64,000 bases of DNA from Bolinopsis microptera (taxonomy: Eukaryota > Ctenophora > Tentaculata > Lobata > Bolinopsidae): NCBI RefSeq assembly GCF_026151205.1, contig NC_087080.1, positions 1,001,812 through 1,065,811 of the forward strand, read 5' to 3'. This document shows positions 37,701 to 49,721 of this stretch, in pieces. The notes beneath the pieces were generated by a model. That model saw only the letters and a program-made list of their open reading frames with translations, was not told where the DNA came from and did not search any database. Numbering within the stretch: position 1 is the first letter of the stretch; the number at the start of each line of letters is the position of its first letter. The position numbers and the translations under genes were made by a program.

Positions 37701-40700
37701 TAATGGCCGTATATCGCACCTATTTACCTGGCTTCTTCCGGTTAATGGACAATCCGAGGATGTGCCCCTTATTTCCGGAATTACTCTGCAAATTAATAAT
37801 TAGGCTGATGAGCCAAGCTGGTGCTCAAGAAAAATTCCTTTGTTAGTGGAGTTAAAAACCAGGTCTGATAAGATGTTCTGAGAATAGCCAGTTCCAAGAA
37901 CACAGTTATAACATGATAACTGGTGCATGTTTGTTCAAACATACCTGCTAGTAGTGCTGCTAGTTGGACGCTATCGCACATTTAATGTGCTAATTTCAAT
38001 GATCAGGAGCCGATGACATCGACAAAAAATTGACGCCATCCAGTCTCAGTAAATGGTTAATTATTGTTTTGAGTTCTATAAACCTACAGGAACTACCTAG
38101 CTACCCACACTGTCAACATCTATTGCTTATCTTTCCGCTACTGTTCCCCTTGCAACTAAATATTTGATGTTAATTATTGGGATTATATAGCAGCAGCCGG
38201 TAGCTAATCGCCAGCTAGTCGCCAGCTAGTCGCCGTGCGTTATCACTCGTGTTACAAAATAAAGGGATTCGTTCACACCACCTCTTAATTTACATCTCAA
38301 ATCAACCGTGCAACGTCGGGGGAATCACCAAAAGTCCAAAAATTTATAATATACATATATTTAATATAACATGAGTCTGAACTGTTAAATGGAAATATAA
38401 AATAGTGGCACAGTAGTATTTGCCACCAGGCGGGGACGTGCCTTGTGCTGTGTGGTGCACTACCGGCTTTAAAAAAACGGAATCCGGCTGTTCAAATCTG
38501 TCGTCGAATTCGCACTATTTCCGAACGGAGAACTGTGATGAATTATTATAAACAGTAGTATTTATGAAGGAGCAAGGGAACTGTGATGAATTATCCTACT
38601 GCACATCACCCAAATTTTCGTGCAATAATTCTCAACACTTGTAGGATCTATTTTAACACGTGATGCCCAAATAAGGTAACCCCCACTTGTAGGATTGGAG
38701 CCTGATATATTTTTGTGCTGATGTCGTGTGGAAAGAATGAAAAAAAAAACGGGAAGGATTTTATTGATTGAGAGAGCACAAAAGGAAAGCCCTCATTTAA
38801 TGATGAAGTGATGTTCATTCCCTGACATTGACTGTCAATATTATTTCTAATTAAACATTATTGACATATTGCGTTAATAGAACTAAACGACATGACCCAA
38901 GTGAGTGGGGTAGTGGGTTTATTAATAATTTCTGTGTCATTCCCGTACACATGAGGGGGTTACCAGACAAATGATTTGACGGGAGATGTTAATCAGCAAC
39001 TGATTGGAGAAATAGGGTGGTTTCAGGTGGGACACGTAACCATAGTAACGCCGTTAAATGCGTGTCTAATATGTCGAGCTTATTGGGGGGATCGTCGCTA
39101 AAAAGAAGGGTAGTTTTGGTAGTGTTGAATTATGAGGTGATGTAGGTTGAGGTGATTGGGTATGGAGTATGTAGTATTTGGGAGACGTGTGATATTCATC
39201 TGTTAGCTGACCTGGGCACGTTGATGTAATGCTAAAGATGGCTTCAAATTAAATCATTTTAGGTGGTGATTTTTTAGCCCTTTATTAGAATTAGTATGTA
39301 TATATTAGTATGTAGTATACATGTCGTTATCTTTAAAATCGGTTAATCAGTGATTAATGCCTAGGCTGTATTTACATTTAATATAGGCTGAAATGCGCTG
39401 ACATTTTGACCGGACATGAAATACCAGCCTTAAGAATTTTAAAAATTGAATTTTAATTAGTATAGGTTAAATGTCTAAAGGTCAAACAATTCTAAATAAA
39501 GTGCTTGAGTCGGTGCTACCTGATTATCAATACCATCATCGTCCAAAAATAGTTTGAATTTAGTCAACCTTTATCACAAATGCAAATTTGCCGTCAGCCT
39601 GCTTTTAGAATTTAGTCACCTAAGGCACATTCAATTCTAATAGGTTAAGGATAAATAGTACATATTAGTATAAGGGTTCATAGTTCACGAGCTGTACCTC
39701 TTTTTGTCTGAAATCCTTGTCTGGAATTGTTGTCTGTTAACAGTGCAGCAGTCAATATGGTTTTAAGTTCGTCTGAAAGATAGTCAAAACGTTGACAGAT
39801 TTGAATGTAACACGCGGGTGGTATATTTGTTATTGTGACGATAGTGACGCATTACCCAGTAGACCATATTTTCCCCGCGCGCAGCTTAAATTTGAGCCGC
39901 GCGCACATGTTTTGCCCGTCAACTGTATTGAAGCAATGACAACTCAAACTTCGGACCATCAACCAACTGAAATCCAGAACAAATCAAGCCAGAACTTTTA
40001 ATTCCAACAACAGAATAATTAGCTTGATTGTCAAAATTTTCCGACCTGCTCATTCCCGACGTACAAGTTGACTTGGTCCGGAGTTCGAGATATTATATAA
40101 TATAATATCTAATTTGTATCGCAGAGGTTTTAAAACCTGAATACCACGGAAACTAGACACTCTATAGTAATTATAAGGTATACTGCTTCTGTGTACATAT
40201 CTGCTATATCACAAAACTGATCCGTGGAATATGATGTTGTTTATTCTCTGCTTTGTTTTTTTTCTCAACTTTTCTCACATTTTCAGAAGAAAGAGGACCT
40301 CCTTTAGCCCCGCTACTACACTTTCTCTGGAATCTTTTGCAAACAGCATCAATTGGAAGAGAGGGGAGAGTGAGAAAATTAACGAGTTTGCTCAAAAACA
40401 CGGGCTCACCTTCTACCAAGTCAAGGTAAACTCTCAGCTCCTTTATCAATATTACTAAAGTACTAAGTTACTGTTCCTACACCATTTCTATGTAATTCCT
40501 AAACTATTTCCATTTTGTTTCTCAATACTCAGTACCAAAACACCAGTCGGCACTTGCAAAATTAAATTATAACCCGCCCTCAAATCGCACGTTCACCAGG
40601 ATAGGATAACAGGAGCTCCTTTATCAATATTATCAATATCTGTTCACTCCGTATGGTGCCGATCACCTGTTTCCTATTTGACCCCAGGAAATTGGGTCAT

Positions 40701-43700
40701 CGGAACGTAGCTCTGTGTCCCATTGTTAGGGGCACGGGGCCCCCACATAACATACCGCAGATAATTGAGTTTATAGTCAGACAAATGTTAGATTCAGCAG
40801 GTTCACCAGTTAGATTAGCCTGATCCTCCTTCCCTCCCTCCCCAAACTCAGTGGACCGTCCTCCATTTGGTGCTAAATTGCAACACTTGAACACCTCTTT
40901 TAATTCTTTGTTTGTGGAATATAATAGAGTAATATAGAGTAACTATACGTATAATAGAGGACTACTCTTATGATCCGTGTTTTTGTCTGATTTAAAATTG
41001 GAATGATCGAGAAAAAGTGAATCTCACGACGTCCCATCTAAAGTAGCCACACATGATGATTAAAGTGATGTGCGGTAAGAGTACTCACGAGAGATGTTAA
41101 GGGATGATGGCTGACAAGCATGAAGTTTGCAACATGTGCACATTAAAAGACCCCCTTATTCGCTGATTAGAAAATTTGTACCTTGCACTTTATTGGTCTA
41201 GCTAAAAGTATCTAATTAATCGGTTTAAAGTCGATACCCCACGTGTCTCCATTCAACCAATCACTGCTTGGAAACTCCCGGGCCGTCCAATGAGACACGT
41301 CATCTTGTCCGACAGTGTCCGACTAAATAGTCTAAACGTTTTAAACCAGTTAAAGCGTTGTTAGCTCTCATTTTTCAGGTAGATATCTGATTAATTAATG
41401 TATCGATACTGTTAAATATCTGTGAGTAGTAGTAACCATAGTAACTATAGTAACCATAGTAACTGTGAGTAGGTAGTGGAACCTGCACCCTGGTTACCAG
41501 GGTAACGTACCATGATACTGTTAAATATCTGTGAGTAGGTAGTGGAACCTGCGCGTGATTACAATTTCCAAAGAAAGTACTAAAATTGAGAGAAAGAATG
41601 CCACGTGGTTAATCAAAGTGCAGGTTCTGCTTGGTACAAGAGACCAGAAACCGCTCTATTTCACGTCTATTACCGGATAAATTGCCATTTAATTTGTGGC
41701 CCCCTGCGGCTCGTTTGCCCGGATTATGCAGAGTCTGCTTATTAAAAAACACGTGTTTTTAGGTCACGTGCATACTGAAGTTCTTAACGAAACGTACAAA
41801 GTTCTTCGAATAACTTATCATGGACACTGAATAACAGTACTTAAAGTACAATCTCACCCTGAAACAGCCCTACCCGTCTAACACAATAATTTACAAGATT
41901 GAGTTGAGTCTAGAATGACAAGTTCTCCTTTTTCAGGTTTGGATGAACAACCACCGACCTCGCAAGGCAATGTCGCACCAGAACAATACCCAGTACAACA
42001 TCCCCAGCTCTGCTGGATTCTACAACTCTGCTAATTCCGCGGACCATGCCAGAGAGATCAACAAGGTGAATATTAGGTTACTAGGTTACTAGGTTACCAG
42101 GTTACTAGGTTACTAGGTTACCAGAGAGATCAACAAGGTGAATATTAGGTTACTAGGTTACTAGGTTACCAGGTTACTAGGTTATAACATCCCCAGCTCT
42201 GCTGGATTCTACAACTCCGCTAATTCCGCGGACCATGCCAGAGAGATCAACAAGGTGAATATTAGGTTACCAGGTTACCAGGTTACCAGGTTACTAGGTT
42301 ACTAGGTTACCAGAGAGATCAACAAGGTGAATATTAGGTTACTAGGTTACTAGGTTACCAGGTTACTAGGTTATAACATCCCCAGCTCTGCTGGATTCTA
42401 CAACTCCGCTAATTCCGCGGACCATGCCAGAGAGATCAACAAGGTGAATATTAGGTTACTAGGTTACCAGGTTACTAGGTTACCAGGTTACTAGGTTACC
42501 AGGTTACTAGGTTACCAGGTTACTAGGTTACCAGGTTACTAGGTTACAAGCTCTGCTGGATTCTACAACTCCGCTAACTCCGCGGACCATGCCAGAGATA
42601 TCAACAAGGTGAATATTAGGTTACTAGGTTACCAGGTTACCAGGTTACTAGGTTACTAGGTTACCAGGTTACTAGGTTACCAGGTTACTAGGTTACAAGC
42701 TCTGCTGGATTCTACAACTCCGCTAACTCCGCGGACCATGCCAGAGAGATCAACAAGGTGAATATTAGGTTACTAGGTTACCAGGTTACTAGGTTACCAG
42801 GTTACTAGGTTACCAGGTTACTAGGTTACCAGGTTACTAGGTTACAAGCTCTGCTGGATTCTACAACTCCGCTAACTCCGCGGACCATGCCAGAGAGATC
42901 AACAAGGTGAATATTAGGTTACTAGGTTACCAGGTTACCAGGTTACTAGGTTACTAGGTTACCAGGTTACTAGGTTACCAGGTTACTAGGTTACAAGCTC
43001 TGCTGGATTCTACAACTCCGCTAACTCCGCGGACCATGCCAGAGAGATCAACAAGGTGAATATTAGGTTACTAGGTTACCAGGTTACCAGGTTACTAGGT
43101 TACTAGGTTACCAGGTTACTAGGTTACAAGCTCTGCTGGATTCTACAACTCCGCTAATTCCGCGGACCATGCTAGAGAGATCAACAAGGTGAATATTAGG
43201 TTACTAGGTTACCAGGTTACCAGGTTACTAGGTTACTCGGTTACTAGGTTACCATGCTAGAGAGATCAACAAGGTTCGCTCAATAATTATTATATTTGGA
43301 TCGGCTTATTATTTGGAGAGGTTAGCCTAGACGGTCTAATTTGTTGGCTAGCTTTTAATATCCATTTCCTAACTCAACATTTATGACTTTCCGTCGAATG
43401 ACCAGATGACATTTGGCTGATGCAGTCTATCATATCATGTTATACAAACTTATAACTTTATGGCTTTTCCAAAATCGATCTCGAAAAATAATAAATACAC
43501 CATTTTTTTATAAACAGACTTTAGTTCTGCGATTTATGCCCATCATTCGGCCTTTATCCAAAAACGTAAAACTTAAAGACGTCTTCTTGATCCTAAACAC
43601 GGCTAATTCTATCGCAGACCACACAAGACTTGTCTATAACTTGACATTTTGTCTCTAAATCTGCTCACAGTCTCTAATTACAGGTAATAGCCGCCTTAGA

Positions 43701-45881
43701 GGAGCCTCTCCAGATGAAGACTGAAATGAACAATGTTCCGGTCTCACTTCCCACCTCCTTTGGAGGGTCCTCACTGGGGCTGGGTAACAACGCCCTGACC
43801 AACGCTAACACAGCCCTCAGCAACGCACTGACCTCTCAGGCACTTGGCTTGAAGATCCCTACTTCTCTTCACATCCCCACTACATTGGGGCTATTTAATA
43901 CCTCTCTCAGTGTCGCTAATACGCCCATCCCTTCAACTGGTATGTGGTTACCACTAGTTAGTTACCATAGTTACCACTAGTTACCACTAGTTACCACTAG
44001 TTACCACTAGTTACCACTAGTTACCACTAGTTACCACTAGTTACCACTAGTTACCTCTCTCAGTGTCGCTAATACGCCCATCCCTTCAACTGGTATGTGG
44101 TTACCAATAGTTAGTTACCATAGTTACCACTAGTTACCACTAGTTAGTTACCATAGTTACCACTAGTTACCACTAGTTAGTTACCACTAGTTACCACTAG
44201 TTACCACTAGTTACCACTCTCAGTGTCGCTAATACGCCCATCCCATCAACTGGTATGTGGTGATATTTCTAAATTTGTCAAAATTTTCATAAACTGTCAT
44301 CTCTTTGTCGGGAACTGCTAATTGTACATGCAGAATTTAAAAGTTCATGCATTCCGAATTTTAAAAGCAATATTTCGGTCTTTAGAAACTCACAGCTTCT
44401 AGCAAATTTTCAAATATAACCTCGATGAAGCCTTCTGTTGGTACAGCCGTCCATTTTCCACGTACAAATTCACTAAAACCAGCTCTTTCCAAGACATCCA
44501 ACCAAAAAGCTAAACATATTTAACAATTCTACTTTTAAAATAAAACTTTTAACTTATTGTTATTTTCAGAAGGCAGTCCGCCTCAGTCGGAAGCACAATA
44601 CAGTACCTCCTCCCCACTCTCCTCCCCAGCCCTGGGGCCCACTTCCCTCTCCTCCTCCTTCTTCTCCCACCCGAGAAGTGGCTTCACTGTGCCCCACATC
44701 TCCACACCTTTCACCCTCCCCACCATCTCCTCGACTACCTCCCTCTCCACTGCCACTACCATTGCTAATGTTATCACCGAACATATGAAGGTAATGTTGT
44801 TACCACTAGTTACCATAGTTACCATAGTTACCATAGTTACCATAGTTACCACTAGTTACCATAGTTAGCATAGTTACCATAGTTACCATAGTTACCATAG
44901 TTACCATAGTTACCATAGTTACCATAGTTACCACTAGTTAACTCCCTCTCCACTGCCACTACCATTGCTAATGTTATCACCGAACATATGAAGGTAATGT
45001 TGTTACCACTAGTTACCACTAGTTACCATAGTTACCACTAGTTACCACTAGTTACCATAGTTAGCATAGTTACCACTAGTTACCTCCCTCTCCACTGCCA
45101 CTGCCATTGCTAATGTTATCACTGAACATATGAAGGTAATGTGGTGGAGATTTTGTCTGGTTATGGTTTCAATTTTACTTAATGGTTTATATTTTAAAAA
45201 GAACATGGTGTTAATTTGTAACACTAGACAAAGTCTGGCCAGGTTATCAGTCTGATGACACATTGCAAGTTCCCATTTTCAACCCTTAATTTCAGTCGGA
45301 GAGATTGTCCCCTAAAGGGGATCAAGCCGGGAGAGAGAACTTCAAGTCCACTCATCCGCTACTGGATAACGTTTCACTGGACAGTGCCTTCAGGTACTTT
45401 AATTAATTTATAATGCCTCAAGGTGCCAGCTCTTAGATAGTTGTAAGTACCTTTAGGTTCCACTTTTAAAATCTTTTAGTGTCTTTCAATACTAATTTTA
45501 TTAAATTTTATTGCTTTGATGTACCCACTTTTAAAAGGGCTATTGTGCCACAAAGAATTTAAAACTTTTGATGCGCTCTGATAGGTTTAGTCTGTCTAGG
45601 GACCTTTTTATAATTTCAAACATAAAGTGCCTTCAAGTAGCACTTTTAAATAGTTTTAGTGCTTTAATGTCCCATTTATAGTAACCGTAGAATGTTCATA
45701 GGGGTTCCTAGGTATTTAACACATTTCCTGTTATTGAATATTAAACATATTTGAGAGCTGTAAATTAAATTAAAATACTCGCGACTAACAGAATGTGTTT
45801 TTCAGGCCTCCAAGTTTCTCCCACAATCTACACAGTGTCTTTACCCGGCACGGTCAGGAGAGCACTAGCTCTGGCAGCTGA
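34760..45881 (+). CDS. Divergent homeodomain transcription factor, seven 3' exons
   Basis: Exons 34760-34905, 40287-40425, 41937-42065, 43684-43939, 44570-44790, 45296-45393 and 45806-45881 (TGA 45879-45881) join in agreeing phases (0/2, 2/0, 0/0, 0/1, 1/0, 0/2, 2/stop). They give 354 residues. Residues of about 49-107 form the homeodomain: basic arm RRKRTSF, LESFANSINW in helix 1, INEFAQKHGLT in helix 2, FYQVK|VWMNNHRPRK in helix 3. Trp48, Asn51 and Arg53 are kept; position 49 is Met instead of Phe and position 52 is His. An intron between 46 and 47 is common in homeobox genes. The pattern FA-x4-W...KVWM-x-NN is closer to plant ZF-HD homeodomains than to Hox/POU types; this is resemblance only. 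The tail is Ser/Thr/Pro-rich, an activation-type region. The 5' exons are probably the zinc-finger and PB1 exons upstream. Confidence 0.82.
35958..35977 (+). mobile_element. 20-bp insertion with TATGAAGGAG core
   Basis: tagtatttatgaaggagcaa lies between perfect 12-bp duplications, gggatataacag, at 35946-35957 and 35978-35989. Confidence 0.65.
36833..37060 (+). repeat. Short intronic duplication (TATGTTAAGTCGTGTAGATT)
   Basis: The 20-bp segment named and the following aagttcactataactatg or aaattcactataactatg recur two to three times. A gatttggttact repeat lies between them. Confidence 0.75.
38547..38577 (+). mobile_element. 31-bp insertion with TATGAAGGAG core
   Basis: The insert ends agtatttatgaaggagcaag plus g. 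It lies between perfect 17-bp duplications, gaactgtgatgaattat, at 38530-38546 and 38578-38594. The last 20 bases match the insert at 35958 closely. Confidence 0.7.
41405..41553 (+). repeat. GTAACCATA repeat and GGTTACCAGGGTAAC palindrome inside duplicated flanks
   Basis: gatactgttaaatatctg occurs at 41405 and 41514, and ctgtgagtaggtagtggaac at 41463 and 41530. The spacers hold gtaaccatagtaactat units and the palindrome ccctggttaccagggtaac. Confidence 0.8.
42066..43276 (+). repeat. Array of exon-tail copies plus (GGTTACTA/GGTTACCA)n after the homeobox exon
   Basis: Immediately after the donor of exon 41937-42065, the last 25-80 bp of that exon and its donor (gatcaacaag|gtgaatatta) are copied about nine more times, for example at 42186, 42374, 42548, 42694, 42846, 42995 and 43127. 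Runs of 8-bp units ggttacta and ggttacca separate them. Copies differ by shared substitutions (aactct/aactcc, gctaattcc/gctaactcc). The last copy, ending at 43274, has a different donor (caag|gttcgctc) and leads into unique intron. Confidence 0.95.
43940..44255 (+). repeat. GTTACCACTA array with two extra exon-tail/donor copies
   Basis: The exon end with donor (atcccttcaactg|gtatgtgg) is repeated at about 44053-44100 and 44216-44260 (one change, cccatcaac). The spacers consist of gttaccacta and gttagttaccata units. The last copy continues into unique intron. Confidence 0.95.
44791..45137 (+). repeat. GTTACCATA/GTTACCACTA array with two extra exon-tail/donor copies
   Basis: The end of exon 44570-44790 (gaacatatgaag|gtaatg) is copied at about 44942-45000 and 45084-45136 between runs of gttaccata and gttaccacta. 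The last copy runs into unique intron sequence (gtaatgtggtggag). Confidence 0.95.
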
Positions 45882-46746
45882 ACTAATCTGAGGACCGTTC
45901 TGTTACCATGACCACGAGTTACCATGACTACAAGATATCATCATGTCACCTCTCACAAGATACAGCAACAGGGTTGCTGTTCTTATACTGACGTTGAAAA
46001 AAGCTGGATAGTTTCCATGACTACAAGATATAGTTTCCTTGTGTTTCAAGTCGCTGAACACTCTACCTGTGTGCTGTTGTTGAATCGACGAGACTTTATT
46101 AGCAGCGAGGATAATCACATATTCACATGATATTTATATTTATCACTGTTTCTAGACTCTTCCACGGAGTGTCTATCTTTCTATATATTGACAACCCTCA
46201 ACCTGACATTACTTCAAAGTAAATTATTCTAAGTAGCTGAAAATGTTGAGTAGGTGTTGACAAGAACGTCTAAATTTGAAGTTATTGAAGTTTAATCTTT
46301 TATACCGGCACAGTTTCACACTGGTATCGGCCCTTTGACAAAAGCGATTGCAGAATATAAGCTTGGCTCATTTTTATCATACTATTTAATGTTTGGTGGT
46401 TAAAACAGTATTGACAACACTTGCAATGATCAATCAACATTTTACATCAGCATTTCCAGATATATAACATGTTTTGAATGTTCTATTTTAAGATTATGAC
46501 ACAATTGTTGCCAGCCAAGCTGTTCGACATATTAATGTTGAGGAGCATTGCAAGAAAATAATGAACTAAAAGGTGTAAAACGATTGATTACTGGGATTTT
46601 ACTGTTATTAAAAGACAAAAAATCACCAACAGAAGAATAAAGAGAAGACGGAAGATTACCAAACTTTTTTTTGCCGATGACAATTTTTAATCTATAATGA
46701 TCGAGGGAAACACAACATTTGAAAATTTAGATTGTTGGTATCTTCC

Positions 46747-46752
46747 AATAAA
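46747..46752 (+). promoter_or_regulatory. Poly(A) signal AATAAA, candidate for the homeodomain gene
   Basis: A canonical hexamer (followed by another overlapping aataaa) about 870 bp after the TGA. An earlier hexamer at 46636-46641 is equally possible. Confidence 0.4.
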
Positions 46753-47204
46753 TAAATTTGTAAATACTATATTTAACCTCCCTTGACTGGTTTCATTAAG
46801 TATATTTGTTTATATTTATTTCCAACTGTAATTCACAGCTCAGTTGTTACTGTAAAACATGAAATGCTTGTTTTATTTCGTTACCTTAAAAGTAACCTTA
46901 AAGTTAAGTTTAAGTTTTAGTTAAATTAAGTTGGTTATTATTCTGGAAATATCTCCAGGGATACTCAGATATGTCGCCATCATTTTGATTTACGAAATAT
47001 GACAGAAATATGACGGATTGCTCCAAAATCCAAGTCTTTTTAAAACATCAGTTTTAATAAACTGTAAGAAATTCTATAAGTTTTTTCGTCGGTCTTTATA
47101 TTATTGGAGAAATTATTATTAGAGAAATTTCCACCCCTCTTATAGTTCAAATCAATCTTACAGGTCAAATAAGTTGGAAATTACCTAATATTACCTAATT
47201 GCCT
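46753..47204. other. Intergenic AT-rich DNA, nothing recognised
   Basis: No gene, tandem array or element end is visible before the retrotransposon fragment begins at about 47205. Confidence 0.5.
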
Positions 47205-48305
47205 GAACTATATAAACGGCAATAAGGAACTAGTCACTGAACGGAAAGAACTCGCCAACATCCTTCAACAACAGTTCTACTCCGTTTTCAGCGACCTTAA
47301 CTGTCCCGACACAGCAGTCCCTACATTTGCGGTAGAGACAAGGAAATTGTGTTTACACCTGATAGTATCATGGAAGCTATATCTGAAATCAAGCTAGACT
47401 CTGCCCCTGGACCCGATGGAATACCAGCTATTCTTCTCAAAAGATGTGCTATTAGCCTTAGTGTCCCGATTTATCTTATGTGGTCAGAGTCCATGTCATC
47501 TGGTATAGTGCCAAGCTTCTACAAGACGGGTTATTTTTCGCCACTATTCAAGAAAGGCAGTAGATTTGAAGCTCAAAACTACAGACCTTTCACTTTGACC
47601 TCCCAAGGAAACATATGGTGGAGTATTTGGAAGCCAACAGTCTCTTGACCGATAAGCAGCATGGTTTCAGAGCGAATAGGAGCTGCTTGACTCAAATGCT
47701 CGGCCATTTTGACGACATCTATTAAGGGTTTACTCGTGGTAAAGACACAAATTCTATATATTATCTGGATTACACTAAGGCGTTTAATAAAGTTGACTTG
47801 AATCTTGTCATCCACAAGCTGAAAAAATATGGGGGGGGGGGGGGGGGGGGGGTTTCATGGCAAACTCATAGAGTGGATAAACTTAAAGTCCTTTCTCTTT
47901 GATCGTGATCAACTCGGATATCGCAAAAGTTTTAAATGGTGTTCCTCAAGGAAGCGTTTTCGAGCCGCTTCTCTTTATCTTGTTCATCAATGATCTAGAC
48001 CAAGTCGTGGCTTCATCTAGGGTGAGTTTTTTCGCCGATCAAACAGATTGGCTGTTTTGAAGACTGTCAGTTGTTACAAGAACATCTCTATAAGATTCTT
48101 GACTGGTCACGTAGCAACAACATGAAGCTTCACGAGCAGAAGTTCGAGCTGTTAAATCACCTCCATAACAGTAAGAGCTCATTCCCCGAACTACCCTTCT
48201 TTGCCGAAACACTGCGTTACAAAGTAGCTTTACCCTGTCAAGAACGTCCGAGATTTTGGAGTAATGGTTTCAATTGATCTTAGCTGGTCGACACATATCG
48301 GCAAC

Positions 48306-48945
48306 ATCTTACTATATATAAAGCGAGACGATATATATGGAGGGTTCCGTACCATTTTACTGACACCACGGCATCAACTTTAACGCGACTTTCCGCAAAA
48401 ACCGTAAAAGATATACAATTGAAACGTTTTTGACTGGGTCAAATGCTTTAATGGCCTCCAAATCAGCATGAAAAAATAAAAAATTGGCCAAGAAATAGGA
48501 GTTTAAGACCCCAAAATTTGGACCCCCAAGTGGTGTCAAAAACGCGAATTAAATAGGTAATAATTATTTTAGTCTGTTGAGTCTTGACACCATTTTAGGG
48601 TTATACGGGTTTCTGCTAGTTAGTATAACTAGCAGGAACCCGTATAACCCTAAAATGGTGTCAAGACTCAATAAGAGACTAAAATAATTATTACCTATTT
48701 AATTCGCGTTTTTGACACCACTTGGGGGTCCACATTTTGGGCTCTAAAACTCCTATTCCTTGGCCAATTTTTTATTTTTTCATGCTGTCTTGAAAAGCAT
48801 AAAAGCATTTGACCCAGTCAAAAAAGTTTCAGTTGTATATCTTTTACGGTTTTTGCGGAAAGTCGCGTTAAAGTTGATGCCGTGGTGTCAGTAAAATGGC
48901 ACAGATAAATATATATATATCGTCTCGCTTTATATATAGTAAGAT
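48306..48945. mobile_element. Foldback element, about 318-bp inverted arms
   Basis: Sequence from 48306 (atcttactatatataaagcg) is matched in reverse complement up to 48945, with the axis near 48625 (ctagttagtataactag). The arms differ by a few substitutions and indels. The tip segment (tgttgagtcttgacacca through ctgctagt) recurs at 50582-50630, exactly where the retrotransposon resumes. Confidence 0.85.
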
Positions 48946-48950
48946 TAGTA

Positions 48951-49719
48951 CAGGGTGGGCCAAAAGTCAGTGGGCATACGTTGGCCTTAATAGCTCCGCC
49001 GTGCTTTATATTTGAGAGCTGTTGCTTTGCAGATGGCATACTGTACTTACTGGTTCGAGGATTCCATCGTCAATATTTGAAAATTCGAATATTTTAGACC
49101 ACGCCCATTCAATATTAAAACACTTATATTGTTTTCCCTGAACATGCTGAGTGCCTAATTTTTTCAGAGACGGTAGATTATTAAATGTTGCATATGATCT
49201 GAAAACATGAGGCAAAACGGATTAGAAATGACGAAGTTATCAAGTATTTCCTGTATCTCGTTAACAAAATTGACTGGGTGATTATGTGACACCGTGACAC
49301 GACACCTTAATTGAGCACCCTTAACAATTCCCATAATGTTTAACGTGGTGGTTAACGGGGTCACCTAATCACGTGATTAGGTAAACCAATCACCTGATCA
49401 CACGTAATGAATAAACTCGTTATGCTTCATATCTCGGTCATCTGAGAAGCTACAGTTCTAATTTTTTCAGGACTTAAACGTAATTCGAATGGCCAAACAC
49501 AATTCAATAAAATTTAGCTCAATTCGACTATCCAAACTATCAAATTAATGCAAAAATGAACCTTCATTTAAAAAAAATGAACTCGAATATTTTTCGATAT
49601 GACAAATTCCTCGAACCAGTAGTGGTAATAAGTCATACCAGAAAGAATTATTTCAATTGGGCACTCAGTGACTGAGCTATTAAGGCCAACGTATGCCCAC
49701 TGACTTTTGGCCCACCCTG
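48951..49719. mobile_element. Mariner-type MITE, 769 bp, TA duplication
   Basis: Ends CAGGGTGGGCCAAAAGTCAG and its inverted match (to 49719) form terminal inverted repeats of about 46 bp. TA flanks at 48949-48950 and 49720-49721 fit Tc1/mariner insertion. No transposase frame is visible inside. It abuts the foldback. Confidence 0.85.
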
Positions 49720-49721
49720 TA

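Noticed and set aside
44566-44852. Minus-strand open frames opposite the Ser/Pro-rich exon
   Set aside because: Antisense shadow of a biased coding sequence; no splice or start context.
42066-45137. Introners (insertions that create introns)
   Set aside because: In introners the duplicated flanks sit at opposite ends of the intron. Here both copies are at the same end and a long unique intron follows.
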